Part shown: positions 19,701-30,402 of the stretch, piece after piece
Layout: every line of letters starts with the position of its first letter
How positions within the stretch are numbered: the stretch's first letter is position 1
Assembly (NCBI GenBank): GCA_009801015.1
Contig: VHZZ01005172.1
Span: forward strand, 24,000-54,681
DNA: 30,682 nt
Reading direction: 5' to 3'
Source of the DNA: Silene noctiflora
Taxonomy: Eukaryota > Streptophyta > Magnoliopsida > Caryophyllales > Caryophyllaceae
Made by a program: the position numbers and the translations under genes
The notes under the pieces: model-generated
What the model was told of the DNA's origin: nothing
Seen by the model: the letters and a program-made list of their open reading frames with translations, nothing else
The model's database searches: none

Positions 19701-22700
19701 AAACCTTTGATGCAGACGCGGAGGAAGATCGCTCCTTTTTTCATCACCACCAAGGAAAAAGTCCACGTATGCCAGCATCAAGTCAGGAGTAGCAGCAACC
19801 TATGGTGACAGAACGGAATCCTCAGAACTCCAGAAAATAACAAAAGGAGTACATAAAAGTTGATAGAAATTGGCAAACACTACTGCATAGAGTACATTTA
19901 TCATTCACAAATGTAACAAATAACAATTGAAAAACAAGAACTAAAAGCAGTCATCAGCAGCAGCTTATCAACAAAAGGCACAACCGCTCAAGGGGCAATG
20001 AGGGCTTGTGGCGTGAAGGCACAAAAAGCACACCTATTACAACGAGGCACAATATTTTTGCAAGCAAATTTGTATTGTCAAAATAAAATTGGGCAACTTA
20101 TACCCCTTTTGTAAGATTTTAAAAAGGGCCATCATATCAAGTCAAGTATAGGGAAAATGGGGCAAAGGGAAGCACATAATAAAAGACTACTGAGTATTGG
20201 AGATTGGTGTGCCTGAGGCGTGTTTAGCAAACTAAGATTGATGCGGACACACTTTTTGAGAACAAAGAATGTAGGCACGCTTTTGAAACTAAGATCAGCA
20301 GCAGAAAAGGGACGTTTCCTCATACTAAACCAAAATGCATATCATGTATCTGCAAAAGATCACGTCTTTCTCACACCACACAAACTTTTTTGAGACAACA
20401 GAAAAAAAGGGGAGCACAAAACTTACCTTGATTCCTTCATAAAGAGCACGTGAACGACAAGAACGTAAGCATGCATGATCATACTCTGACCGAACAAACT
20501 CACGAAGTCTCTGCAACTTCATTCGGCGGCGCCATTGCAGCCACGACCATGCCAATGGGTATGCTAGTAGAGAAAGTATACTGCAGACTGATCCCTCCCA
20601 CCACTGGTATGTAGCTAGAAGGTTAACCTCGTCGACAAATCTATTAAAAGCTCCCTCATACCTGTAAATATGAAGTAGGTAAATTTAATATCCTCAAAGG
20701 AGCAAAAATAATATGGCTGAACACTGAAATTTTTATATCCACAGTTTCAGGCACAAATAAAAGAAGGGATCATTGAAAATGATACATACACAATATCTTT
20801 TAACTGTTCAGGGGGAGAGTGAGGGAGATGCCATGGTTCACTGAATGTATTTGGGCCCATAAAATACATCCTGTGAACGTGGCTTTGAGACTCTTCAGCT
20901 CTATTTGTTTCCAGAACCTACAAGACAAGGCGACATGGCAATGTTTCAGAAGGATTATTTTTCTTCGGTTATATTTGTTTCTGCTATATGACTTGATTAA
21001 ACAAGGAATACTAATACAACAATTAATCACTTGATTGCCAACAACAGTCTCATATAAGTTATTATATATATCTATAGACCCCATAAATTGGTGGTGTCAA
21101 ACCAAACTATCATCCCACCGGCACAGTGTCACCTCCCACTTGCCACTCCCCGCCTATGTTACTCGGATACTTCACTTAGTTGCCGTATTCCGTATCTGAT
21201 ACGTATTTTGTCGGATACGATACGACACTTTGATACTTCATTTTAGACCAAAATATTGAAAATTTCGCACAAAATAGCCGTATCAGATACTCCGATACGT
21301 ATTTTGTCAGATACGAGTAGACGAGTCTGAGTAACATAGCTCCCCGCAAAAGAAAAAATACAACCTCTAACCATCTCACTCTACTGATAGAAAGCTAAAA
21401 AGTCTTTTTATCAGAGAATTGGAAAATGAATAAGCACCTCATTGAGTGACTCTAGAAAAGGGAAGGAGTGATCAATCTGTGAACCATGTTGCGTGGGGGC
21501 CGGCCCAGGTAGCTCATCTGCACCCACAAATCTCATACGTGCCACACTGAGCACAAGTGCCAATAGTATGAGGAGACCCAACAAAAGAAGACAAAACAAC
21601 CAAGGTCCACCAAATGTATAAATTAACTCTTCAAGAGCTGTATAACAATGTGGCATATGATATCTGTCTGAAATGCATTTGTATGGACATGGAGCTTCAG
21701 TGACACCACCTGTCAAGAGAGATAATCAGATAATTAAGCTACCATCCTTTTAAAAAGATAATTAGAAGAGCAGGGGCAGAGACTAATATGCACTGGCCAA
21801 TTGCCAGAAGGTCAAAATTCATCCAGCAATAAACTAAGACATGCAAACAAATGAAACAATCAATGAAGAAATAACAGTTTACCAAAGTTAAGGATGCTGA
21901 TTTAGTTTTAAACTACATGTAGCTTACAGAGCACAGCAGCATAACTACATGAAGAATCATGTCAAAATATATTCTCACCTCTCACGATAATATACGCAGC
22001 ACGGTGAGGAAGCTCCAACGAGGGACAAGATTTACAAAGGGATTCATCCGATCCAACAACATTTTTATATGTGCCAGAAGGGCATTCCTACAAAGCAAAA
22101 CACTCAACATCAACAGTAGCAAAACCAGTGTAAAAGGCACACAAAAGGCTGTTCAAAATTCCTATTAGCAAAATTACGTCAGGAGTCACATGGATCATCT
22201 GCAAATTCATAATCTACAAATCATAGCAGATTTTGCTTTATTCCATTAAATTTAAAGAACAGGGTTTCTTTGGTTCCATCGCAAAGAATAACACTCCACT
22301 AATGTAAATGAACATGAAACACCTATATTAAACTAAATGAATGCCTTGTTTGTTGCCACCCGTCCCAAAGAATTATTCGTTACTGGGAAGGAGGGAGAAG
22401 GTATTAACAGACAAAAGACAATTATAATAACGAAATGTAAAAACAACTATGCAACATTGGCAACAGTCTTCTGGATCATCCAAAAAGGAAAATGGCCAGT
22501 ATCCACATACCTTATCATATCAGACATAGGTGAAAATTTGAAAACACAGTTGAAGAAAAAGCACAGGTATCAAGAAGATAAAACCGAATTATTAACCCAA
22601 AAACCCTAAGAAATTATAGAAGCGGCCCTAATCCCTTTGGCTTACAAGTTACACCAGACACTAACCAGCATCCCAAAAAAATAAGATTTAAGCCTTTAAG

Positions 22701-25184
22701 GCATACTGTTAATGAGGCAAATTCTAGGTTTGTATAAGACTTTTGTTTCCCTTCCCCTCCAATCAAAGAATTGCTTAGATAAGGGAGAATGTCTATGTTT
22801 ATTAAAGCCTTCCTTTGAACAAGAAATACAAATTAATTGGCATTTGAAACTATAGCTCTAAAGTGAGAGAGAACTCGCCTTGCAGAAGGTGCCATAGAGA
22901 CCCTTGGGACAAGATTTTCCAGTTATGGTTCCGTTTTCTCCAGCACCACCTTCAGCACCTCCAAGGCCTCCCCTGTGTCAAAACAACAGTACATCGATAA
23001 GTCACCGTGAGGCCGTATCCTCTGATACAAGCATGGCACATGAGACTGCAAACCCTGAACACACCCCAAGCCAATATTTATAAATCATGCCAAGAGCAAG
23101 TAAAAGCTGGGTAGTATTAGCATGAGAAGCTAAATGCAAAAAATTACCACAAACGGACAATGAGCTATTGCTGGCAAAGTAGGTTATTGGTTTAAATTTT
23201 ACGAGGACGCGCTAAGAAACTCATTATTTTCATGTAAACACAACAAAATTTAAACCAAATTTCAAACTATCACAGAGCATAAAAGGCAACAATAACATGT
23301 TCTACAGTAAAGAGACTAAAGACCCCATCAAAGCTTGCAAGCCAGATACAAACCTAGCAAGAATGCTTCCTTTCACACTCGCAATTGGCTGATAAAGATC
23401 TCCTGTTGGAATGTTCGACCAGTGAAAATGTACCCTGCCACCAGCACCACCACCACCTCCAAGTGGGCCACCATTCCCACCAAAACTAGAAAGGCTTGCA
23501 CTGTCGCCAACCATCAATGTTGTCAAAAACAAAAGAACCGTGCCACCAGATCCCCCGCCAAGCCCTCCACTTTGATTCCTGAAAATAGCATAAGCTTCGT
23601 GACCATCTTGGTAGCTTTCTCCATCTACTCTCACTGAACCCTCAACAAACAAGCTTGACAAAGGATGTTCTACCGAGCCGATTACTACAGAAACAAAAGA
23701 GAGCAAAAAAAATTAGTGAAAGTTCCAATCAAACCATTTTGGGAACATCATGAAAGGAGCATTCAAAAGCCTACAAATTATGATCTTAGGCAAGAAACAA
23801 ATGCCCAAGAAATGTCATAAGAGAAGAAATAAAAGGAAAAAACAATTAAGTTACGTTACATTTAGATTAATTATTCGAAGTCCAGAAATTTACTAGCATC
23901 AAACAACAATGAAATAATAGTAAGTGTGAAATCGCAAGCATTACAACGTGAAGGCGAAGGTAGTATGTCAAAGCAATAACCCGAGGCTTAAAATCCACAT
24001 GCCATCACCATCACACCATGTACGCATGGTGGTCAAATGGATCAGATCTAATACAGTCAGAAGCAGACTACCATTACTGAAAACAGAACCAGAAAAGAGT
24101 AGCAATTAACATATGTGATACAACAAAGAGAAAACATTTTCTATTAGAGCTAACGTGATAATATCACATTTCACAGACAAGAGTTTTCCTATAATGCCTT
24201 ATATTACTTACCAACAATTCCCCCACCAGCAGTGACTCCAGCTATGCTGTCATTTCCACTTCCACTGCCAAGTTCACAAGGCAGGTCTTTATTTCCATAT
24301 GACACACCACCCTCAGCACAAGTACCGTCATAGCATCCAGCTCCACCACTGCCACCGTGTCCACCACCACCACTCAGCCCATTACTCAAGACTTTTCCTT
24401 TGCCAATCCCACCAATACACCCTGTACAAATGCAGAACAAAAAGCACAGATAAATAATACATGTTTAAAATGAACTCATTACATATCTAACACCCAGAGA
24501 TTGTCCAGCGAAGGGGTGATGATTGCTAGCTACTCCGTCCTTTTCACGACGATTTTCCTACTTGACTTTCTGTGGTCTCCAGGACGACACTTGACCCTAT
24601 ATTTTAGCATCTATATATTTATTTTTTGGTTGAATATATAATGTTCTGAAAGATTGTCTTATATAAATATTTTAGCATTATATTATAATTTTTTATATTT
24701 TTCAATATATTTGTCTAATACGTAACAAACACATACCCAAGCCAGATGCAGTTATTGCTCCTGAAGGCAAGACATCTATAGTCCTGGCTCTATGAAAATG
24801 AACAACTGACCCTGTTACCAAGCCTTCAATAATAACATCTTCAACTCTGCAAATCTGTTGTAAGCCTCCAAGTGAGTAATCAATTTGCTTATACAAATCA
24901 AGGGACAAATGTTTCCCACAAGGTCTACCTGAAGAGTGAAGGACAACGAAGAATTGACATTGCAATCTTCAGGAGGATGCAGTAATTCTCCAGGACACTC
25001 ACGACGATCACAGTAAAGCCTAGAAGACCTACATAATAGAAATAGGAATTAAAGTCTGATTCTGTATCAAAAGTCAAAATGGTATAACAGTGTAGCTTAA
25101 ACTTGTATTTTCATGCAGCCAAACTTACATATTAACTTTATCTGCACTCTCAAGAGGACCACGCAATATTGAACCAGGCCCAAT
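16706..25184 (-). CDS. Large plant glycine-rich, multi-span membrane protein, 3' 16 exons (partial)
   Basis: This is a conserved plant family of ~1400-1500 residues annotated in Arabidopsis as glycine-rich proteins (AT5G11700/AT4G32920/AT5G47020 type); the function is unknown. Exons, 5' to 3': 25184-25129, 25028-24929, 24854-24737, 24421-24212, 23684-23354, 22972-22879, 22087-21979, 21709-21438, 20917-20790, 20661-20427, 19799-19611, 19505-19213, 18392-18197, 18074-17832, 17153-17068, 16853-16706. Every junction keeps frame, total 2808 nt (935 codons plus TAA). All introns are GT-AG except the one after exon 6, whose donor is GC (22878-22877). Glycine-rich parts are at residues ~92-160 and ~200-250. 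A cysteine-rich, ephrin-receptor-like stretch (CPKGLYGTFCKECPSGT) follows at ~290-330. Membrane spans are near 376-399 (LLLLGLLILLALVLSV) and within 778-830, with a further hydrophobic segment near the C-terminus, which ends FDMFWQS. No frameshift or stop. The N-terminal ~500 residues are not in the window; exon 1 here opens with a normal acceptor, so 5' exons lie beyond 30682 or are lost. Confidence 0.92.
16921..17031. mobile_element. Small MITE-like inverted repeat in the last intron (111 bp)
   Basis: AGTCTTATATGAGACGGTTC at the left is an imperfect inverted match to GAAACCGTCTTTAATAAGCT at the right. Sequences with AGACGGT...ACCGTCT ends are common as short repeats in plant genomes. I see no clear target duplication, so the superfamily is open. 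Confidence 0.5.
17524..17606. repeat. 35-bp direct repeat in intron 14
   Basis: TGCAAATTCCATATTTTTCT... occurs at 17524-17558 and 17572-17606, 48 bp apart, with two or three differences near the 3' end. Confidence 0.8.
18475..19000. repeat. ACCCGA-rich degenerate repeat in intron 12
   Basis: Irregular copies of GACCCGA, AACCCGA and AACCCAA are scattered over ~500 bp of an 820-bp intron (18393-19212), making it the second-longest feature of the gene after the exonless 5' side. Such words are common in plant transposon-derived repeats (often hAT-related), but I could not find clear ends. Confidence 0.5.
21154..21339. mobile_element. hAT-type MITE with 8-bp target duplication, intron 8
   Basis: A 186-bp unit with terminal inverted repeats CTATGTTACTCGGA and GTCTGAGTAACATAG, flanked on both sides by CTCCCCGC (21146-21153 and 21340-21347). 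An 8-bp duplication is the hAT signature. The inside has repeated GATACGTATTTTGTC words in direct order. Elements beginning CTATGTTRCTCGGA are widespread in plants. It lies in intron 8 (20918-21437), ~90 bp from the exon 8 donor, without visible damage to splice sites. Confidence 0.85.
24522..24720. other. Possible truncated Stowaway-like insertion in intron 3
   Basis: TACTCCGTCCTTTTC near 24531 resembles a Stowaway terminal repeat and is followed by AT-rich sequence unlike the rest of the intron. No matching right end is visible. Confidence 0.3.
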
Positions 25185-27090
25185 CTGTTTAGAAAAAATA
25201 AAATCAAAACTAAATTAATTATACGCCAACCAAAATTTATCATCTTAGTAGCACAGACGGAAACAATAAAAACCTTCAAAACTCAGTGAGTCATGAAAGT
25301 TAAATAAGATCATTTAGATTATTATTATGCATGCATGGCCAAAACTAAGTAGTTATCGGTTCAGGTAAGAGTTAACATGGCAACTGCAGTCAATGATAAA
25401 CATCACCGGCTGAATAGTTTACTAGAGAGGCTGCAAACGTGTACAACCTAGGACCGCGACTATATGATAAACCCATGATTAACAAGTACAATAACAATGA
25501 TAATTTTGATTATTATTCGTACGAATCAAATTCCATTCTACACCAGTATTTCTCCCCTTTCCCTGCACATTGACCACACTAATGCCATATCTTCTCCAAT
25601 CTCAAGGATTACAAATTGTTTTCGATTCCCTTTATCCATGGTTTCTTGGGTGTTGCTTCAACCCTCAAAATCTTAAATGTTCCTTAATCTTCAAGCCTCC
25701 TAAATTAGGAATCACACACAGCCAAATCATCTTAACCAATTCCACATCCCCTTACTTTATATGGCCGCCACACTTGCCTTCTCTTAAACACCACAATATT
25801 GCGCCAATCCTTCTTTTTATGGCCTCACGTTCCACAGTAACATACACATCTCCTCCACATTCATTTGTTAAATGTGACAATGTTTACAGCCCACCATTCA
25901 ATGTCATACAGCTGCAGGCCTGCCTAATTGTGCTTTGTAGAATTCATCCACCTGAATTCTTTCCCTGCACTAGTTCATACCATTGACATTTCCATCCAAA
26001 CCCTTTATCAATTTCAGTTCCCCTAATTCCAACCCTTCAATCTTATCCTTCCCTAGGCATAAGCAGCCTAACCCTTGCATAGTTTGTCTATGTCTCGCAT
26101 AGTCAGGCTGCATTAGTTTACTCTTCCTCATTGTACCCTTCTCCATTGTCATCAAAATCCCGATTCAAAAACCAACGATTTTACAATTTTACAATAAAAA
26201 AAAGTTTGACCGATCTGATCCTACGATTCTATTCACGGTTGTAGTCTTACAATCCTATTCATTTGAAAATTTCAAGAGGTAGGATCATAATAAGATCCTA
26301 CGATCCCACAATCAGATTTTATCGTAGAAAAATAAATATGTATTTTTATTTGAGAACATCGTAAAACCCAAATTCCGTGTAAGTTGTAGAAACACGCTCA
26401 TATAAAGATTCTAAAAATATTAGTTATCAATAATTTATGGATAAGTATTACTAAATAAGTATTTTGATTTTCAAATATATGTTTTTACCACCATGTGTGT
26501 GTTCTCCGGCGGATTGCGCACCCAGTAGTGGTGGTTGTTTCACTGGTTGTGGTGGTCGTCGTAAGCGGTCGTGGTGACATGGGGGAAGTGGTGTATGGTG
26601 GTCAGGCAAGTACGTGGTTTGGTGTGTGGGCGGTGGCATCTCTGGTTGAATGATGGGTGATAAAGTGGCGGTGGAGTGGTGGGACTGAATTTCGTTTTAA
26701 GATTAATCTAATTGCTAACAAGGTTTGCTGTAATTATTGTCTCACCTGTCATTAATTAGTGTTTCATATTAGTTTTTCTTAAGAACCTTGTATAAAGCAT
26801 ATGGGAGGAACAATAAGATGTGGAGGGAGTATGATTCAATGGTTCAAAATAGCTAAATTAAAATACGTAAAAAAGCCACATATGATATTTCAAAAAGATT
26901 TGAATCATGACTCACATATTAATAAAACCTCATTAGAACATCTGGACATCAAATGCAAGTTTGAAGTGCTCCCACCCTCAATATTGTTGTTTTAGGTTAT
27001 GCCTCACTACGTGAAATTATTAAAAAAAGAGGACTATTATTATAATAATTATTCAATTTTCCAACAAACGGGTATCATCTATTGTTAGTA

Positions 27091-27120
27091 CTAGTCTTAA
27101 ATCCGTGCAATTGCACGGAT
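27091..27120 (-). mobile_element. Helitron-like 3' terminus
   Basis: On the minus strand a perfect 20-bp palindrome, ATCCGTGCAATTGCACGGAT (27101-27120), is followed 6 nt later by CTAG (27094-27091) and then T. A hairpin just before a CTRR end inserted at A-T is the hallmark of Helitrons. The element would extend to higher coordinates; I could not find its 5' TC end, so its length is unknown. Confidence 0.6.
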
Positions 27121-27771
27121 ATGCTATTTCAAACATTTTTTACATCAGAAAAGAAGTACAAAAACATGTTAACTTTTGCTTCAAATCATAATTAAGAGAA
27201 TGTAAATGACGGCCAAAATAAAGACATTGTATTTAACAATACAATTCACCTCCAATGTATTCAACAAAAGTAATTTAAAAGAAAAAGAATTAGGAAAGTC
27301 TAAATTCTCTTATTGCAAACATTCTCTTAATTCCCTTTGTCTAGTTAGATAAGTGTAAATTCTCAGAACTCATATTTTTTTCCCGTGTAAATTCATCTGA
27401 AAGAATCTTTAATACCACTGTTATTTGAAAATAAATTAAATATAGACGTTTTCTTTAGTAATGTCGTTTTTAAGAGTAGAATGGTAGTAAATATTAATCG
27501 GTTGGCCCGTGGGCATTTCCAAGTGTCCATACCCACCCAGCCGCCCATTTAACTTGGACCTTCGAATTGTTTATTTTTTTTTTTTAAATATTTGTCCAAA
27601 GTTGTTAAGAATGCGGGACAGGCCTAATGGGGTGGGGGCCTCGGGGGTTGACCCGTGATTCCGTGAACAACCATAGAATAAATTGTCAAATCTTATAATC
27701 TTATCCAATTTTTTGTAAGTTTCAATCAATTGGCTGTATCGTGTGCTCGTATTAAATTTGGGGCGTATTTG

Positions 27772-27812
27772 GTACTCCGTCATCCGTCCCAATCATTTGT
27801 TCACCACATGAT
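27772..27812 (+). other. Stowaway-like terminal sequence
   Basis: TACTCCGTCATCCGTCCCAA resembles the conserved Stowaway end (TACTCCCTCCGTCCCAA) and keeps the usual following TCATTTGTT. No partner end was found nearby, so it is probably a truncated MITE. Confidence 0.4.
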
Positions 27813-28094
27813 GGAAATAAAGCCAAAACTTTGGCATTTTCTAGGCAAATTGTCAGGTGATTTGGTGTGTATTTGACCCGTCTAAAACTTAAGACACATA
27901 GTGTCCTTCTTAAATGAGAATTTGTGTTTTAGTTATATGTTACGGTGTATTTATTGTCAATATTAATTTCAAAAGTTTAATGATAGGCATGCATTACAAA
28001 CTTAGCCGTATAAACAAAGCTAATGGAATTCCCAGACAAAGACTAATCAAGCCCATTGCATCATTCATAATCCAATTTTTGCATAAACTCAATA

Positions 28095-28330
28095 TATACC
28101 CACTTTAAAACCCTAATCAAATAATTTCATTGCCATACTCATTTTCTCCACCACCGCCTTACTCATTTTCTCCTTTCTCTGCTTGCATATCTCCTTCTGT
28201 TTACATACCTTCTCCTTCTACCGCAACACCGCCTCCATACTCCTTCCAACACTTCCTCCATTTCACTCTGTCATATTATTTCATTATCCGCTACCTCGTT
28301 CTATAAAATTGGGCTACGACACATTACGGT
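28095..28330 (+). other. Promoter/5'-UTR-like patch
   Basis: AATATATACCC (TATA-like) is followed by AAAACCCTAATC (telo-box, as in housekeeping plant promoters) and ~190 bp of CT-rich leader-like sequence, then T-rich, intron-like sequence to 28870. No coding exon is seen before the LTR at 28878. It may be a fragment of a plus-strand gene interrupted by the retroelement. Confidence 0.25.
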
Positions 28331-28877
28331 GCTAAGACTAATATATTTATGTTTATTTAACTTCAGTCGACCAGATTTTTTTTTAAATAAAGTTTCGAAA
28401 AAAACTAATGAAAATTTCAATTGTCAATCTCTCTCTTTTTTTTTTAATTTTAGATAGATTGTATTGAGTTTATGTTTTTTATTTGCTAAAATAAGGGTAA
28501 ATCAATATTTTTATATAACGTTTCAAAGAGTCTTTTAAAATGATGATATTCTAATTTTGTAGATTTTACTAAATTCTCATATTGTGCAGGTTTAAGCTTC
28601 TAATTTTTTTGCCTTCATTTTTACTTAATTTTTCTAATAATTTTTTTCTCTTTCGGCAGTTTGTAGGACCATTTCAATTATATGAAGTTTGTGTAGTACT
28701 GTTTCGTTTTTCAGATACAAGTGATTAAGAATTTTCTTAATTGTGTTTTTTTTTTGTTTTTATTCAATTTGATTAATTAGTTCCTATTAGTAAGATTTGC
28801 TTTCCATATTTTATTGATTTTTTAATCAGAAAAGGCAAAAAAATTGTCCAATTAATCATCTTCTTTGGTTGCATGAA

Positions 28878-30280
28878 TGATGAGTCATATTTATATATAC
28901 ATTTATGCCTCCCTTTAACTGCCTTTTGTATGGATTTCGTGCTAGAATATGTCTTTTAGAGGCCTTTTATGTTAGAATGTTGTTACTGCCGCTATTTGGT
29001 GTTTAATGCAGAATTGATGCATTTGAGGAGCAAAAGAATGAAATGAAGCACCGCGGAATGGCATAAAGGAATACACGAAGCATGGCACGGATATCTAGAG
29101 GAAGAGAAGAAAAGATAAGATGAAGAAGTGACGAAAAGAGGACTTCAGATTACTAATGCCTACTTTGAGGAGCCATAACTTGCGTTCTACAAATGATAAT
29201 CAAGTGATTAAAGTTGGAGGTGAAAGCTTATCCTCTTAGATTTCCAACGCCACCAAGAACGCTTGATTTGACCAAGTAACGAAGAAATGGCGACCGTTTG
29301 AAGTTCAGTGCGCATTGCAGAAATATGCCGAGAAGTGCATACTCGATCAAGCTCGATCGAATCGAGTCCACAGAGGCTCGATCGAGTATCCACCAAGAGT
29401 CCGACATCAACGAAGACTTTCCTTATTAGATTTATTTCATGCTATATATACCAAGCTCGACATATATGTTTAGGAACATCTTAATTACCCTAGTTTTCAG
29501 TACTTTTACAATAACTCTCTCTAAATACCTAGATTAGTTTATTTTACATATTGCATTCGGATCTAGACCTTGTTCATTATTAATTCCCTACGGTATTTTA
29601 TTCAATCTTTCTTTAGTACTTTCAATAATCTATGTTTATCTTTTATGTTCTTAATTATGCTTCCTCTAATTATTATTGTTGTTCTTCCCTTTAGTATGAG
29701 TAGCTAAATTTCTAATCTAGGGTGAAAGGGATCTAGGTTGTTAGAAGGGGTAAAAGCTATGAATTGATAGTTAAATCTGCTTATTCATTGTTATGTTCAN
29801 TTATTGTTTGAATCTAGTTAATTAGTTTCGGCAGGATTAATTAATTAGTACAGCGAACTAGGATTTCTACCGACCGGATAAAGACTAGTATAGGCCACGA
29901 TAACTGAATGGAACTAGTTTAATAATAGCAACCGCATGTTAGGCTAGATCTAAAGGACATATAGAATCGACTGATCATATGTACTTAAACAACGAGTTAG
30001 CCCTATCAATGAATTAAATTACACCCCGTATAACTACCTAGTGAACCAGATCCCTAAACTTCTTTTATATTATTGATTTCATCTTATTTACTTAATTACA
30101 ATTAGTTTATAGAAATCAAACAAACAAACCCCCATTAAACTGTTACCTTAAGACGAACTTAGACAATAACAAATAGATTACACCACCTCCTTGTGGAATC
30201 GACCCTGACTTATCACTAGCTATTTTGTTAGTATAATTTAGGTTTACTTTGATTAAGGTGATACGACTTTAGCCTTATCA
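28878..30280 (+). repeat. 5' LTR of the third Athila-like element (1403 bp)
   Basis: It starts TGATGAGTCATATTTATATA and ends GCCTTATCA, giving TGAT...ATCA termini. A TATA box (GCTATATATACC, 29441-29452) lies ~565 bp in. Upstream of it is a cluster of CTCGATCGAG-type palindromes at 29339-29389, with outer arms ATACTCGATC and GATCGAGTAT. An N at 29800 has no flanking duplication. Confidence 0.8.
29441..29452 (+). promoter_or_regulatory. LTR TATA box
   Basis: GCTATATATACC is a good plant TATA box; transcription would start ~30 bp downstream. It follows a palindrome cluster that may bind regulators. Confidence 0.5.
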
Positions 30281-30284
30281 AATT

Positions 30285-30302
30285 TGGCGCCGTTGCCGGG
30301 GA
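30285..30302 (+). other. Primer-binding site of the third Athila-like element
   Basis: TGGCGCCGTTGCCGGGGA, four bases after the LTR end, is the standard PBS form of the Athila lineage and the reference for the mutated versions at 6930-6947 and 9325-9342. Confidence 0.85.
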
Positions 30303-30345
30303 GGCAACTGTTATTTGTTTGTTATTTGTTTATTTTGTCTTTTTG

Positions 30346-30370
30346 TTTCAAGGAACCTAGTTCCTTGAGA
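30346..30370 (+). other. Leader RNA stem-loop upstream of gag
   Basis: TTTCAAGGAAC pairs with GTTCCTTGAGA around the loop CTA: 11 pairs, one G-U. It ends 32 nt before the gag ATG. It corresponds to the stem-loop at 6853-6878 in the first Athila-like element. Confidence 0.65.
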
Positions 30371-30402
30371 CAGTTTTTACGCTTTTCTTGTTGTTTTCGT
30401 TT

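Larger units (their letters stand above)
25185..28877. other. Non-coding stretch 5' of the glycine-rich gene exons; probable large intron
   Basis: None of the missing 5' exons is recognisable on the minus strand. Contents: a pyrimidine-rich region at 25550-26160 with unassigned short reading frames; repeated GATCCTACGAT words at 26210-26330 in a pattern seen in dispersed plant repeats; a G/T-rich patch at 26490-26640; a Helitron-like end at 27091-27120; a Stowaway-like half at ~27772. It is an intron if the 5' exons lie beyond the window. Confidence 0.45.

Noticed and set aside
23302..24440. Glycine-rich exons as a simple structural cell-wall glycine-rich protein
   Set aside because: They splice in frame with membrane-span and conserved C-terminal exons of the large membrane protein family, so they are not a separate gene.
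25570..25986. A 138-codon plus-strand open frame
   Set aside because: No known domain, biased pyrimidine-rich composition, and no promoter or partner exons seen.
26801..26835. GTGGAGGGAGTA as a Stowaway MITE end
   Set aside because: Only one end is present and no matching inverted end or TA duplication was found; could be chance.
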